Origin: Roseomonas sp. KE0001
Lineage (GTDB): Bacteria > Pseudomonadota > Alphaproteobacteria > Acetobacterales > Acetobacteraceae
Direction of reading: 5' to 3'
Length of the DNA stretch: 64,000 nt
Assembly (NCBI RefSeq): GCF_016107285.1
Contig: NZ_RCVQ01000005.1
Location: 186,001-250,000, forward strand
Shown: in pieces, positions 1-8,824 of the stretch
How positions within the stretch are numbered: position 1 is the stretch's first letter
How the letters are laid out: each line of letters starts with the position of its first letter
Program-made: the position numbers and the translations under genes
Notes under the pieces: generated by a model
Databases searched by the model: none
The model's input: only the letters and a program-made list of their open reading frames with translations
Told to the model about the DNA's origin: nothing

Positions 1-804
1 CCCATCCTGCTGCACGTCCATGAATCCCTGCCGGCCCGTCCGCTCTACGCGCTGGCGCTGCGCCAGGCGGTGCGTGACTACAGCCGCTACATCGCCGTCT
101 CCGGCGCCGGTACCGCGCTGCTGGCCAGCATCGGCGCCGATCTCGACCGCGGCAGCGTCATTCCGAACGGCATCGAGGCGCGCCTGCTGGACGGCCCGCC
201 GCCCGCTCCCGCCGCCGAGGTCACCGGCCCCGGCCCGCATATCGGCGTCTTCGGAGTCATCGAGCCGCGCAAGGGGCAGGACGTCTTCCTGCGCGCGGCG
301 GAGCTGCTGGCGCGGGACCATCCGCAGGCGCAGTTCTGGATCGTCGGCCCGCTGGCGCTGAAGGATAAGGCCGGCTTCCAGGCGCAGATCCGCGCCATGG
401 CCGAGAACCCCGTGCTGCGCGGCCGCGTGCATTTCACCGGTTTCCGCGCCGATGTCGGCGCCTGGATGCGGGCGATGGATGTCGTCGTGCAAGCCTCGGT
501 GAAGCATGAATCCCTTAGCATGGTGCTGCTGGAAGCCATGGCGCTCGGCCGACCGATCGTCGCCACGCGCGTCGGCGGCACGGAGGAGGGCATTCGGGAC
601 GACCATACCGGGCTGATCGTGGCGCCGGGCGACGCCCCTGCCCTGGCCGCCGCCATCGCGCGCGCGGCCGGGCCGGAGGGCGCGGCGCTCGGCGCCGCGG
701 CGGCCCGCTCGGCGCGCGAGGTCTTCGCGCCCGAGGTGTTCTGCCGGAAGGTCGCCGAGGTCTACGACCAGGTTGTCGCCACGCATGCGGAGAGCCGGGC
801 ATGA
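1..804 (+). CDS. Glycosyltransferase family 4 (5' end outside window)
   Basis: Partial gene: the frame is open from the first base of the window, so the N-terminal acceptor-binding domain begins upstream. The visible 267 residues hold the end of the N-terminal Rossmann fold and the whole C-terminal GT-B nucleotide-sugar domain. This includes the GVIEPRKGQD donor-domain start and the HESLSMVLLEAMALGRPIVA segment with the acidic ExnE-type motif that contacts the sugar nucleotide in GT4 enzymes. It should transfer a sugar from a nucleotide donor to a lipid-linked or polysaccharide acceptor in the cytoplasm. Its stop overlaps the next glycosyltransferase start (ATGA), so the two are translationally coupled in an exopolysaccharide operon. 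Donor and acceptor cannot be told from sequence. Confidence 0.9.
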   Translation, partial: PILLHVHESLPARPLYALALRQAVRDYSRYIAVSGAGTALLASIGADLDRGSVIPNGIEARLLDGPPPAPAAEVTGPGPHIGVFGVIEPRKGQDVFLRAAELLARDHPQAQFWIVGPLALKDKAGFQAQIRAMAENPVLRGRVHFTGFRADVGAWMRAMDVVVQASVKHESLSMVLLEAMALGRPIVATRVGGTEEGIRDDHTGLIVAPGDAPALAAAIARAAGPEGAALGAAAARSAREVFAPEVFCRKVAEVYDQVVATHAESRA

Positions 805-1952
805 AGGTCGCCATCGTCCACGACGTCATCAACCAGTATGGCGGCGCCGAGAAGGTGCTGGAGGAGCTGCGCGCGATCTATCCGGACGCCACCATCATGG
901 CGCCGAGCTATCATCCGGACCTGCTGCCGCCGCGCTTCCGTGACTGGGGCATCCGCACCAGCTGGCTCGACCGCCTGCCCGGCGCCAACCGCTTTCACCG
1001 CATCGTCTTCCCGCTCTACCCCTTCGCCATGCAGAGCCTGGTGACGGATGGCTACGACCTGGTGATCAGCAGCGCCTTCAACTTCGCGCACAATGTCACC
1101 ACCGGGCCGGACACCACGCATGTCTGCTACTGCCACTCGCCCTCGCGCTTCCTCTGGGACTTCGACGCCTATGCGCGGCGCGAGGGCTTCGGCAAGGTCA
1201 AGCGCGGACTGATCGCACCCTTCCTCCCGCCGCTGCGCGGACTCGACATCGCCTCGGCGCAGGGCGTGGATCACTGGATCGCCACCAGCGATCTGGTGCA
1301 GCGGCGCATCCGCAAGACCTATCGCCGCCGCAGCGCGCTGATCCCGCCGCCGATCGACATCAACGAGTTCCACGTCGCGCCGCGGCATGACGGCTACTAC
1401 CTGCTACTGATGCGCCTGGTGGGCTGGAAGCGCGCGGATGTCGCCATCGAGGCCTGCAACCGGCTCGGCCTGAAGCTGCTGGTCGCCGGCGACGGGCGCG
1501 ACACGGCGCGGCTGAAGCAGATGGCCGGCCCGACCATCGAGTTCGTCGGCCGTGTGGATGGCGCGCGCAAGGCGGATCTCTACGCGCGCTGCGCCGCCTT
1601 CATCCTGCCGGCGATCGAGGATTTCGGCATCACCCCCCTGGAGGCCATGGCGTCCGGCCGGCCGGTCATCGCGCTCGGCCAGGGCGGCGCGCTGGACACG
1701 GTGCGGCCCGGCGTCACCGGTGAGTTCTTCGCCGAGCAGGAGGCCGGCAGCCTGGCCGGCGTGCTGAGCGGCTTCGACCCCGATGCCTATGACCCCCAGG
1801 CCATCCGCCGGCATGCCGCGCAGTACGACCGCACGGTCTTCCAGCGCCGCATCCGCGAGGAGGTGGCGCGCGCCATGCGCCGCCAGGGCCGCGCCCCCGG
1901 CTCCGCCCCGGATCGTCCCGCCCGCCCGGCCGAGCCGCAGCTGGTGGCCTGA
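801..1952 (+). CDS. Glycosyltransferase family 4
   Basis: A 383-aa GT-B glycosyltransferase. The N-terminal acceptor domain starts MKVAIVHDVINQYGGAEKVL, with the Gly-Gly-Ala-Glu loop typical of GT4 enzymes resembling mannosyltransferases of the WbaZ type. The C-terminal donor domain carries an EDFGITPLE motif (Glu273-x7-Glu281) and a SGRPVIA segment. No signal peptide or membrane helix is visible, so it is a cytoplasmic or membrane-associated enzyme. Its ATG overlaps the stop of the upstream glycosyltransferase by four bases, and the beta-helix gene follows after 3 bp, so the three genes form one transcription unit for surface polysaccharide assembly. Sugar specificity is not assignable. Confidence 0.9.
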   Translation: MKVAIVHDVINQYGGAEKVLEELRAIYPDATIMAPSYHPDLLPPRFRDWGIRTSWLDRLPGANRFHRIVFPLYPFAMQSLVTDGYDLVISSAFNFAHNVTTGPDTTHVCYCHSPSRFLWDFDAYARREGFGKVKRGLIAPFLPPLRGLDIASAQGVDHWIATSDLVQRRIRKTYRRRSALIPPPIDINEFHVAPRHDGYYLLLMRLVGWKRADVAIEACNRLGLKLLVAGDGRDTARLKQMAGPTIEFVGRVDGARKADLYARCAAFILPAIEDFGITPLEAMASGRPVIALGQGGALDTVRPGVTGEFFAEQEAGSLAGVLSGFDPDAYDPQAIRRHAAQYDRTVFQRRIREEVARAMRRQGRAPGSAPDRPARPAEPQLVA

Positions 1953-1955
1953 TCC

Positions 1956-3596
1956 ATGGCGACCGATACGCCACCCGCCGGCCCTCTGGACCGCGAGGGG
2001 ATGGTGAATGCGCTGGGCCGGGACGGCGTCGCCCGGCCCCTCACCGTCGCCGGTCTGCGCGGCCAGGGCTTCGTCTCGGTGCGCGACCTCGGCGCCATCG
2101 GCGACGGGCGGAGCCATCCGCTGAAGCAGCGCTACCGCAGCCTCGCCGCCGCCAGGGCCGACTATCCGCACGCCACCAGCCTGGAGGACGAGATCGACTG
2201 GGCGGCCACGCAGGGCGCCATCAACATGGTTTCGGCGCGGGGCGGCGGCGTGGTCGTCTCCCCGGCCGGTCGCTATGTCTGCAACCGGACCCTCACCTTC
2301 CCGGAAAGCCGGGAATGGGGCGACCCCGGCACCACCGTCAACTGGCTGGGCGAAGGGCCGCTGGCCACGATCTACCGTTGGCCACAGGATCTCGGACCGG
2401 ACAGCTTCGCCGTGCTCTGCCCCAGGCGGCGCGAGGGCGACGGCATGTATGAAGGGCTGTGGCAGGACATCTGCCTGGAAGGTCCGGGCGACAAGCCGGT
2501 GCTGGGCAAGGCGCCGGCGCAGATGAGCGGCTGGGGATGGGGCTCGCGGCGGCGCATGACGCGCTGCTGGGCGCGGCGCTTCCGCACCGGCCTCGACATC
2601 GTCGGCGACCACAGCCGCTTCGAGGACGTGGTCTGCCGCGAGAACCACTACAATGTCTACTTCTCCAGCCCCAGCCGTTACCTCTGGGGTGACCTGCTGT
2701 TCGAGAAGTGCATGTTCAGCGGCTGCACGATGGCGGCCGTCGCGGTCCATCCGGCGACGCAGATGGGCGGCTGCACGATGATCTCCTGCTACATCGGCGG
2801 CGGTCCCTACGCCATCATGAAGGAAGCCGGCAACGGCATGGAGGTCATGGTCGGCAACTGTGTCTTCCTGAACTGCATGTTCGAGTATGTGGGAAACGCC
2901 TGGCTGCAGGACGAGAACACGCCGCGCCGCGCCGTGGTCCGCAACACGACCTTCGACACCTGCTACTTCCAATGGCAGGATTCCAACCGGCTGACGGCGG
3001 ATGGGCGCGGCCGACGCGCCATCTGGGATTTCCAGCGGGCGGAGCATGTGCGCTGGCTGCAGCTCAAGGAACCCTTCGCCCTGCTGCCCGGCGACGAGGC
3101 CCTGCTGCGCGTCGACTTCGCGCATGCCTGCGAGATCCAGGGCCATATCGGCCATCTCATCAACAACTGCCGCAAGAGCGGGAAGCCGCTGCTGCATCCC
3201 TCCGCCGCGACCATGCACGGGCACCGCTACTGGAAGCTGGAGGAACCCGGCGAGTGGCGGGGACAGTTCCTGCAGGTGGCCACAGGCGGCGGCGTGAAGC
3301 AGGGCGACGTGCTGGAGATGGCACCGGGAGGGCGGGTCCGGCGCGGCACGCGCTCCGATGCGCCGGTGGCCGGGATCTGCATGCTGGATGCGCGGGAGGG
3401 CGAACTGACCATCGTCGTCACGGCCGCGCCATCCCTGCCCGTGCGATGCCCGGCCGAAGTGAGGGATGGGCTGCTGGCGAAGGGGGAGGACGGGACCGCC
3501 GTGGCGGCGAAAGGCGCTGCGGACCCTGCCCTGCTCGGCTGGTCCAACGGCGCCGGCCAGGGCCGCGCCTTCGTGGCGCTGCGCGGCCTCGGCTGA
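1956..3596 (+). CDS. Right-handed beta-helix (pectate-lyase-like) protein
   Basis: A 546-aa protein. The segment SVRDLGAIGDG near residue 47 is the usual entry to a pectate-lyase/GH28-type parallel beta-helix, and the middle (about 90-350) is rich in short repeated Asn/Cys/Gly turns such as the NCVFLNCMFEY segment, as expected for helix coils. The C-terminal part (about 420-546) looks like a separate beta-rich domain. No signal peptide is visible, so export, if any, must be by a non-Sec route, or the protein works inside. Position directly behind two glycosyltransferases suggests a role in modifying, trimming or binding the exopolysaccharide. Catalytic residues cannot be fixed by eye, so lyase or hydrolase activity is unproven. 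Confidence 0.75.
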   Translation: MATDTPPAGPLDREGMVNALGRDGVARPLTVAGLRGQGFVSVRDLGAIGDGRSHPLKQRYRSLAAARADYPHATSLEDEIDWAATQGAINMVSARGGGVVVSPAGRYVCNRTLTFPESREWGDPGTTVNWLGEGPLATIYRWPQDLGPDSFAVLCPRRREGDGMYEGLWQDICLEGPGDKPVLGKAPAQMSGWGWGSRRRMTRCWARRFRTGLDIVGDHSRFEDVVCRENHYNVYFSSPSRYLWGDLLFEKCMFSGCTMAAVAVHPATQMGGCTMISCYIGGGPYAIMKEAGNGMEVMVGNCVFLNCMFEYVGNAWLQDENTPRRAVVRNTTFDTCYFQWQDSNRLTADGRGRRAIWDFQRAEHVRWLQLKEPFALLPGDEALLRVDFAHACEIQGHIGHLINNCRKSGKPLLHPSAATMHGHRYWKLEEPGEWRGQFLQVATGGGVKQGDVLEMAPGGRVRRGTRSDAPVAGICMLDAREGELTIVVTAAPSLPVRCPAEVRDGLLAKGEDGTAVAAKGAADPALLGWSNGAGQGRAFVALRGLG

Positions 3597-3612
3597 TCCT
3601 GCCGCGCGTGAC

Positions 3613-3634
3613 GGCCGGATGTCTTCATCCGGCC
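3613..3634. terminator. Bidirectional hairpin terminator
   Basis: A perfect 9-bp stem, GGCCGGATG and CATCCGGCC, closed by a TCTT tetraloop. It sits between the convergent stops of the beta-helix gene (3596) and the glycosidase gene (3645). There is no long T-run on either side, which is common in such G+C-rich genomes. Confidence 0.7.
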
Positions 3635-3644
3635 GCCGGTCGCG

Positions 3645-5849
3645 TCAGAGCACCGCGTCGGGGTGATAGGTGATCTTGGCCAGGGCGAAGTCCGAGCTGT
3701 CATTCACCCCGTTCGGCTTCGCATAGCCCGTCGCCGAGATCTCCAGGCTGGAGAAGCTGGCGGCGGGATCGATGGAGAAGCTGTAGGAGGAGTCGCCGAC
3801 CTTGGTGCCCTGCGTCGGGTCGAAGATCCCCTGCGCGACCATCACGCCGGCATCGTTGTAGGCCTTCCAGGCGCCACGCTCCGCGCCGGAGCCATGCTCG
3901 TTCGCCACCATGCGGCTGAGCTGGATCGTCGCCGAGTCCACGCCAGTATCGAAGTCCAGGGTGATGGCCTCGCTGCGGCCGGTGACGTGGTCATGGTCGA
4001 TCTGGTTGTTGAAGCGGCTGCCCTGCACGGCCAGGCCGTCCGCGGTCTTGTTCACCCTGGCCGCGCTGCCGGTGATCCCGAGCCCGGTGACGGAGACGCC
4101 GCCCCAGCTCTGGTTGCCCAGCGCGCCGGTCAGCGCGTCGCTGCCGTCGAGCACGATGGCGGCGGGCGCCGGCGCCGCGCTCGGCGCTTCGGAGGCACTG
4201 TCCGAGGCGGTGAAGGTGAAGGTCGCGCTGCCCGGCGACTTCAGGTCCTTGGCGGCGCCGGAGATGCTCGCGCCGTCGATCGTCGCGCTCTCGACATAGA
4301 GGTTGCGGTCGGTCGTGGGGGTGCCGCCCCAGGCGTCGTTCAGGAACCTGACTTCGGCGGTGTGCACGCCGCCGCCCCAGTCGCCCTTGACGGTCAGGGT
4401 GTCGGTCACACCGGAGTTGTGCAGCGAATGCGCGGTGAAGGTGCTGCCGACCTGCTTGCCGTCGATATACACCGCGTACTGCGCGTCGCCGTTCCAGGCA
4501 TCCTGGCTGATGCGGATCGACAGGCTGTCGGAGCCGGAGCCGATGGTCTGCGTCAGGCCGGCCTTGTCCGTGTCGATCGGCGCCGCGGCGGAGGCGTCGT
4601 TCACACCGATCACCTCGACGATCAGCGGATGATCCGAGACATTGACGGTGATCTTGCTGGTGTTGCTCGCCGTGGCGATGGGCGAGGTGCCGATCAGCGG
4701 GTCATAGACCTTGATGGTGCCGGCGACCTTGCCGAGATTGACGGTGACGGAGGAATTCGGCGCCGAGATCGCGGTCCGGCTGGCCTCATTCCAGATGTCC
4801 GGCTCGGCCCAGATGGCGATGTCGTAGTTGCCGTTCGATTCCTGCATCAGCATCGTGCGGCCGCTGGAAGGAAGGCCGCTGACCGAGAAGTCCAGGGGCT
4901 TGGTCGCGAAGCCGCCGGCATTGCCGCCGTCATCCTCGAGGATGGTGAGCAGGTTGTGGATGGCGGTCGCCGCCTTCTTGGGCGTGCCGTCGGAATGGAA
5001 CAGGCCGAGGCTGCCCTCGACGGTCGAGGTCGCGCCCGCCTTGGTGCTGTTGTCCATCAGCTCATAGAGATAGGTGCGCTCGACACCGGCCCGCTTGGCA
5101 TCGAGGAGGAGGTTGAGGTTGAGCTTCGCCTGCACTTCCTCGGTGACGCCGCCGCCGCCCCATTCCATGGCGTGAACCGCGGTGTAGTAGTTCGCCTCGG
5201 TGATCTGCACGGGATCGCCCGAGGAGAACTTCTTGGCGTTGGCCACGCCGGATTCGATGTTCTTGCCGGGCTGGTCGCCATTGCCGAAGTAGACATGCCA
5301 GTTGCCATAATCGGCCCAGGCCGTGAGATCGCCGAGCTTCGCGGCCTCCTGCGCCGTCAGGCCGCCGACCGACAGGTTCAGGATCGGGATGTCGTCCAGC
5401 AGGGCGCGGGCATTGACCTCGGCATGCAGCTTCGCCTGCAGCGCGCGGCCGATCGAGATGTCATGCGCCGTGTTGACGCCATTGTAGGTGACGCCGAACA
5501 TGTTGATCTCGTTCAGCCCCTCGATCGACACAACGGCGTCGGGATGGGTTTTCAGCAGGGTCTCGATACGCTGGAGATCCTTCGCGTAGCTGCCGTACTG
5601 CGTGACCTCCGGCCCGGTGACGACGATGTTGAACTGGATGCCCTTGTCGGCCAGCGTCCGGTACAGGGGCATGGTCCAGCCCTCGGTCGGCGAGCCGTCG
5701 CGGATGAACGAGACACCGAGATAGTCGATGGCTTCCAGAACCGCCGTCCGGTTGGCGTAGGCACTCGTCGATCCGCCCCAGGACAGATGCGTGTTGATGC
5801 CGACGCTGTCGATGAAGTCAGCGGCGCGGATGGGGGTCTGAGCGGCCAT
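3645..5849 (-). CDS. Clan GH-A-like glycosidase with CBM60-like xylan-binding module
   Basis: A 734-aa multidomain protein. Residues 10-300 form a TIM-barrel glycosidase of clan GH-A type, with the acid/base in GLNEIN (Asn113-Glu114) and the likely nucleophile in QITEANYY (Glu218). Residues about 310-415 form a beta-sandwich usual behind such barrels. Residues about 435-535 resemble a Ca-dependent CBM36/CBM60 xylan-binding module (SLSIRISQDAWNGDAQY, then GGGVHTAEVRFLNDAWGG). The last 170 residues are another beta-rich domain. There is no N-terminal signal peptide, which fits type I secretion with a C-terminal signal. In this locus it probably trims or releases the exopolysaccharide made by the neighbouring enzymes, as PslG- or BcsZ-type hydrolases do elsewhere. 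The exact GH family is uncertain. The ATG follows an AAGGGA ribosome site. Confidence 0.8.
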   Translation of the reverse strand: MAAQTPIRAADFIDSVGINTHLSWGGSTSAYANRTAVLEAIDYLGVSFIRDGSPTEGWTMPLYRTLADKGIQFNIVVTGPEVTQYGSYAKDLQRIETLLKTHPDAVVSIEGLNEINMFGVTYNGVNTAHDISIGRALQAKLHAEVNARALLDDIPILNLSVGGLTAQEAAKLGDLTAWADYGNWHVYFGNGDQPGKNIESGVANAKKFSSGDPVQITEANYYTAVHAMEWGGGGVTEEVQAKLNLNLLLDAKRAGVERTYLYELMDNSTKAGATSTVEGSLGLFHSDGTPKKAATAIHNLLTILEDDGGNAGGFATKPLDFSVSGLPSSGRTMLMQESNGNYDIAIWAEPDIWNEASRTAISAPNSSVTVNLGKVAGTIKVYDPLIGTSPIATASNTSKITVNVSDHPLIVEVIGVNDASAAAPIDTDKAGLTQTIGSGSDSLSIRISQDAWNGDAQYAVYIDGKQVGSTFTAHSLHNSGVTDTLTVKGDWGGGVHTAEVRFLNDAWGGTPTTDRNLYVESATIDGASISGAAKDLKSPGSATFTFTASDSASEAPSAAPAPAAIVLDGSDALTGALGNQSWGGVSVTGLGITGSAARVNKTADGLAVQGSRFNNQIDHDHVTGRSEAITLDFDTGVDSATIQLSRMVANEHGSGAERGAWKAYNDAGVMVAQGIFDPTQGTKVGDSSYSFSIDPAASFSSLEISATGYAKPNGVNDSSDFALAKITYHPDAVL

Positions 5850-6770
5850 GGAAAATCCCTTGCTGCTAGCTCGATCCGTTAAGGACTAAGCGACAGTGCG
5901 TTAAGAAATCGTTTAGCCAGCGGAATCTCCGCATGGCGCGCCGCGCCGCCCCTCACCGGGCGCCGGCAGCCGTCATGGCGTCACCCTGGAGGTGGACGCG
6001 CGCGGGGTCCTTCACGCCCGGCCATATCCGGCCAGGCCCGTGCGAAGGCGATGAAAGGAGGAGCGCCGGGCATGCGGCCGCCTCCGCTTGCGTACGCGGG
6101 TCGCGCACGCAGGCGACAACCGGAAGGTTGTCGACCATCGGATATTGCTGGCACCGTCCTGATCGGCGCCGATCCGGCGGGAGCCGGATCTGGCGATGCG
6201 CGGCGATCACCGCACTCGCAGCGATGGGCATCGCATCAGATGCCCGATGTCATCCCGGAAGATGACAGATCCCAGGACCAGTCGCGGTCGAAAGAAGTAG
6301 GTGTCAAGGCGAAGCGACGAGGAGCGTCGCGATCATCCTGCAGGTGAAATGGGATGGTGAGGGTGATCGAAGGGACCCGCACACCTTCCTGCACATGATC
6401 CTGTGGCGGCGGCGGTGTCCCTTTCCATCTCGTCAATGGTCGATGCCTCTGAACCGGAAGGCTTTTCCTCCGGTCCCGGCTCGCTCACATTTTTGTAAAT
6501 GTTAAGTTCAAGCCTCGCAACCCGATATTGCCCTGGTTGCGGCAGAAGTTGCCGCCTGTCGATGAGGTTTAAGTTTCATCATGCAATGCATCTGTCTCGG
6601 CGAGATGAATAATGGCTTTCAACCAAGGTCAATCTCTCATGATGAGATTGTCGCCTCACGATATTGTATCTTTACGGCTTCGAATCTATGCCGGGGACCA
6701 TCGTGACTGATCTTGTGGTAGCGGATTAGTCCGTGACCTTTACTCGTCCACGCTTCGAGTTTCTTGGCCT
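5850..6770. other. Gene-free 0.9-kb stretch with hairpins
   Basis: No convincing gene. Bases 5850-5930 hold the promoter region of the glycosidase, including a CtrA-like arrangement on the minus strand (TAAA, 7 bp, TTAAC; 5900-5915). Perfect or near-perfect hairpins lie at 6114-6133, 6171-6190, 6248-6267, 6453-6474 and 6630-6650, and a small CATTT/AAATG stem at 6488-6501. Bases about 6480-6770 are visibly richer in A+T than the rest of the window. Short open frames here (for example 6236-6436 on the minus strand) have no recognisable domain and I leave them out. Confidence 0.6.
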
Positions 6771-7784
6771 CTACGATCCGCTCCAGTCCTGGCCCGCCAT
6801 GTTCAGATCGTCCCGGATGCAGGCCTTGAAATGGCCCGGCGCCACCTCCCGCAGCGGCGGCCGCACCGCGGCGCAATCGGGCAGCGCATAGCGGCAACGG
6901 GTGCGGAACGAGCAGCCCGAGGGCGGATCGAGGGGGCTCGGCAGGTCGCCGCTGAGCATGATCCGCTCGCGCCGAAGCGTGGGGTCCGGGATGGGAACCG
7001 CGGAAAGCAGCGCCTCGGTATAGGGATGCCGGGGCGTGGTGAAGAGGCGTCGTGTCTCGGCGACCTCCACGAGCCGGCCGAGATACATCACGGCGATCCG
7101 GTCGGAGATATGCCCGACCACCGCCAGGTCGTGCGAGATGAAGAGGATGGCCAGGCCGAGCCGCCGCTGCAGCGACAGCAGAAGATTCACCACCTGGGCC
7201 TGAATCGAGACATCCAGGGCGGAGACCGGCTCGTCCGCCACCAGCAGGTCCGGTCCGGTGATCAGGGCGCGCGCGATGCCGATGCGCTGGCGCTGGCCGC
7301 CGGAGAACTCGTGCGGGTAGCGCGTGATCGACTGCGGCGGCAGCCCGACGAGCTGCAACGCCGCCTCCACCCTGGTGCGCCGCTCCGCCGCCGTTCCGGC
7401 GCCGCCGTGGATGTCGAGCGGCGCGGCAACCAGATCCTCCACGGTCATGCGGGGGTTGAGGGACGCGTACGGGTCCTGGAAGATGAGCTGCATCCGTTGC
7501 CGCAGCGGCCGCATCGCGGCCCGGCTCAGGCGGGTGACATCCTGGCCGGCGAAGCGGATGCTGCCCCCGCTCGGCGTCTCCAGCCGCAGGACGGTCCGGC
7601 CGACCGTGCTCTTTCCGGAGCCGGATTCCCCGACGAGGCTCAGCACCTCGCCCTTCCTGATCTCGAAGGAGACGCCGTCCACCGCCTTGACGTGATGGCG
7701 TGCCCGCGACAGCAGGCCGCCCTCGACCGGAAACCACTTCCGCAGATCCTCAACCTGCAGCAGGACATCCGCCGGCGCGCTCAT
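6771..7784 (-). CDS. Oligopeptide/dipeptide ABC transporter ATPase (DppF/OppF type)
   Basis: A 337-aa ATP-binding subunit energising peptide (or nickel/sugar-type family 5) uptake at the inner face of the membrane. Walker A is GESGSGKST, the Q-loop is [13 protein letters not shown], the ABC signature is FSGGQRQR, and Walker B is [12 protein letters not shown] followed by the switch SHDLAVV. The C-terminus carries the oligopeptide-transporter extension with the Cys pattern [15 protein letters not shown]. It is the last gene of a four-gene operon, overlapping the DppD-like gene by four bases. No binding protein is encoded in this operon. Substrate is not predictable from the ATPase. Confidence 0.92.
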   Translation of the reverse strand: MSAPADVLLQVEDLRKWFPVEGGLLSRARHHVKAVDGVSFEIRKGEVLSLVGESGSGKSTVGRTVLRLETPSGGSIRFAGQDVTRLSRAAMRPLRQRMQLIFQDPYASLNPRMTVEDLVAAPLDIHGGAGTAAERRTRVEAALQLVGLPPQSITRYPHEFSGGQRQRIGIARALITGPDLLVADEPVSALDVSIQAQVVNLLLSLQRRLGLAILFISHDLAVVGHISDRIAVMYLGRLVEVAETRRLFTTPRHPYTEALLSAVPIPDPTLRRERIMLSGDLPSPLDPPSGCSFRTRCRYALPDCAAVRPPLREVAPGHFKACIRDDLNMAGQDWSGS

Positions 7785-8824
7785 GCCGCGTCCTCACGGG
7801 CCAGCTCGTTCCAGCGGGCGCAGCGGACGAAGTGCCCCGCCCCCGCCGCCTCCAGATCCGGCACGGCGACATCGCAGACGCCGGACAGCGCATAGTCGCA
7901 GCGGGGCGCGAAGGCGCAGCCCGGCGGCAGATGCAGCGCATCGGGCACATTGCCGGGAATGGCCGCCAGCTCGCCCGCGCGCCGCCCCGCCAGGTCCAGC
8001 CGCGGCACGGAGCGCAGCAGGCCGCGCGTATAGGGCATGCGCGGCGTCTTGAAGAGCGGCACCACATCCGCCTGCTCGACGACGCGCCCGGCATACATCA
8101 CCATGACGCGGTCGGCGATCTCCGCCACCACGCCGAGATTGTGCGTGATGAAGATCACCCCCATGCGGGTCTTCTCCTGCAGCCGGCGCAGCAGCTCCAG
8201 GATCTGCGCCTGGATGGTGACATCCAGGGCCGTGGTCGGCTCGTCGGCGATCAGCAGCGAGGGCTCGCAGGACAGCGCCATGGCGATCATCGCGCGCTGC
8301 CGCATGCCGCCCGACAACTGGTGCGGATAGGCCGAGAGACGTTGGCGCGGGGCGGGAATGCCCACCATGTCGAGCAGCTCCACCGCCCGCTCGAGGGCGA
8401 CGCGGCGGCCAAGGCCAAGGTGTTGCCGCACGGCCTCCGAAATCTGGTCGCCGATGCTGTGCACCGGGTTGAGCGAGGTCATGGGCTCCTGAAAGATCAT
8501 CGCCGCCACGCGCCCGCGCAGGCCGCGCATGCCGTCTTCGGACAGGGCGGTCAGGTCGTGCACCGAGCGGTTCCGGTCGCGCAGCAGCACCCGCCCCCCG
8601 ATACGGCAGAAGGGCGCCGGCGGTGTCAGGCGCAGGATGCCGAGGCTCGTGATGCTCTTCCCCGAGCCGGACTCCCCGACCAGCGCCAGCGTCTCGCCCT
8701 CGCCCAGCCGGAAGGAGAGATCGCGCACCGCCGGCAGGATGCCGCGACGGGTGTGGAAGCTGATGTCGAGGCCGCGGACATCGAGGACATCCGTGAGCGC
8801 CATCTCGTCCGGCATGGCCATCAC
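7781..8824 (-). CDS. Oligopeptide/dipeptide ABC transporter ATPase (DppD/OppD type)
   Basis: A 347-aa ATPase partner of the DppF-like subunit. It has Walker A (GESGSGKS), Q-loop ([16 protein letters not shown]), signature ([11 protein letters not shown]), Walker B ([12 protein letters not shown]) and switch His (THNLGVV). A C-terminal Cys-rich extension ([16 protein letters not shown]) is typical of oligopeptide ATPases. Its start overlaps the stop of the upstream permease (ATGA), and its own stop overlaps the start of the next ATPase. Together with two permeases it forms a complete membrane machine lacking only the periplasmic receptor. A second in-frame Met at position 2 and further Mets at 4 and 8 leave the exact start slightly open. 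Confidence 0.92.
   Translation of the reverse strand: MMAMPDEMALTDVLDVRGLDISFHTRRGILPAVRDLSFRLGEGETLALVGESGSGKSITSLGILRLTPPAPFCRIGGRVLLRDRNRSVHDLTALSEDGMRGLRGRVAAMIFQEPMTSLNPVHSIGDQISEAVRQHLGLGRRVALERAVELLDMVGIPAPRQRLSAYPHQLSGGMRQRAMIAMALSCEPSLLIADEPTTALDVTIQAQILELLRRLQEKTRMGVIFITHNLGVVAEIADRVMVMYAGRVVEQADVVPLFKTPRMPYTRGLLRSVPRLDLAGRRAGELAAIPGNVPDALHLPPGCAFAPRCDYALSGVCDVAVPDLEAAGAGHFVRCARWNELAREDAA

Noticed and set aside
3663-5882. 739-codon plus-strand frame opposite the glycosidase gene
   Set aside because: Antisense shadow; the minus-strand product has two catalytic Glu motifs and a carbohydrate-binding module.
6236-6436. Minus-strand 66-codon frame in the gene-free stretch
   Set aside because: No ribosome site or domain found; it may be part of a repeated intergenic element, so I kept it only as part of that region.
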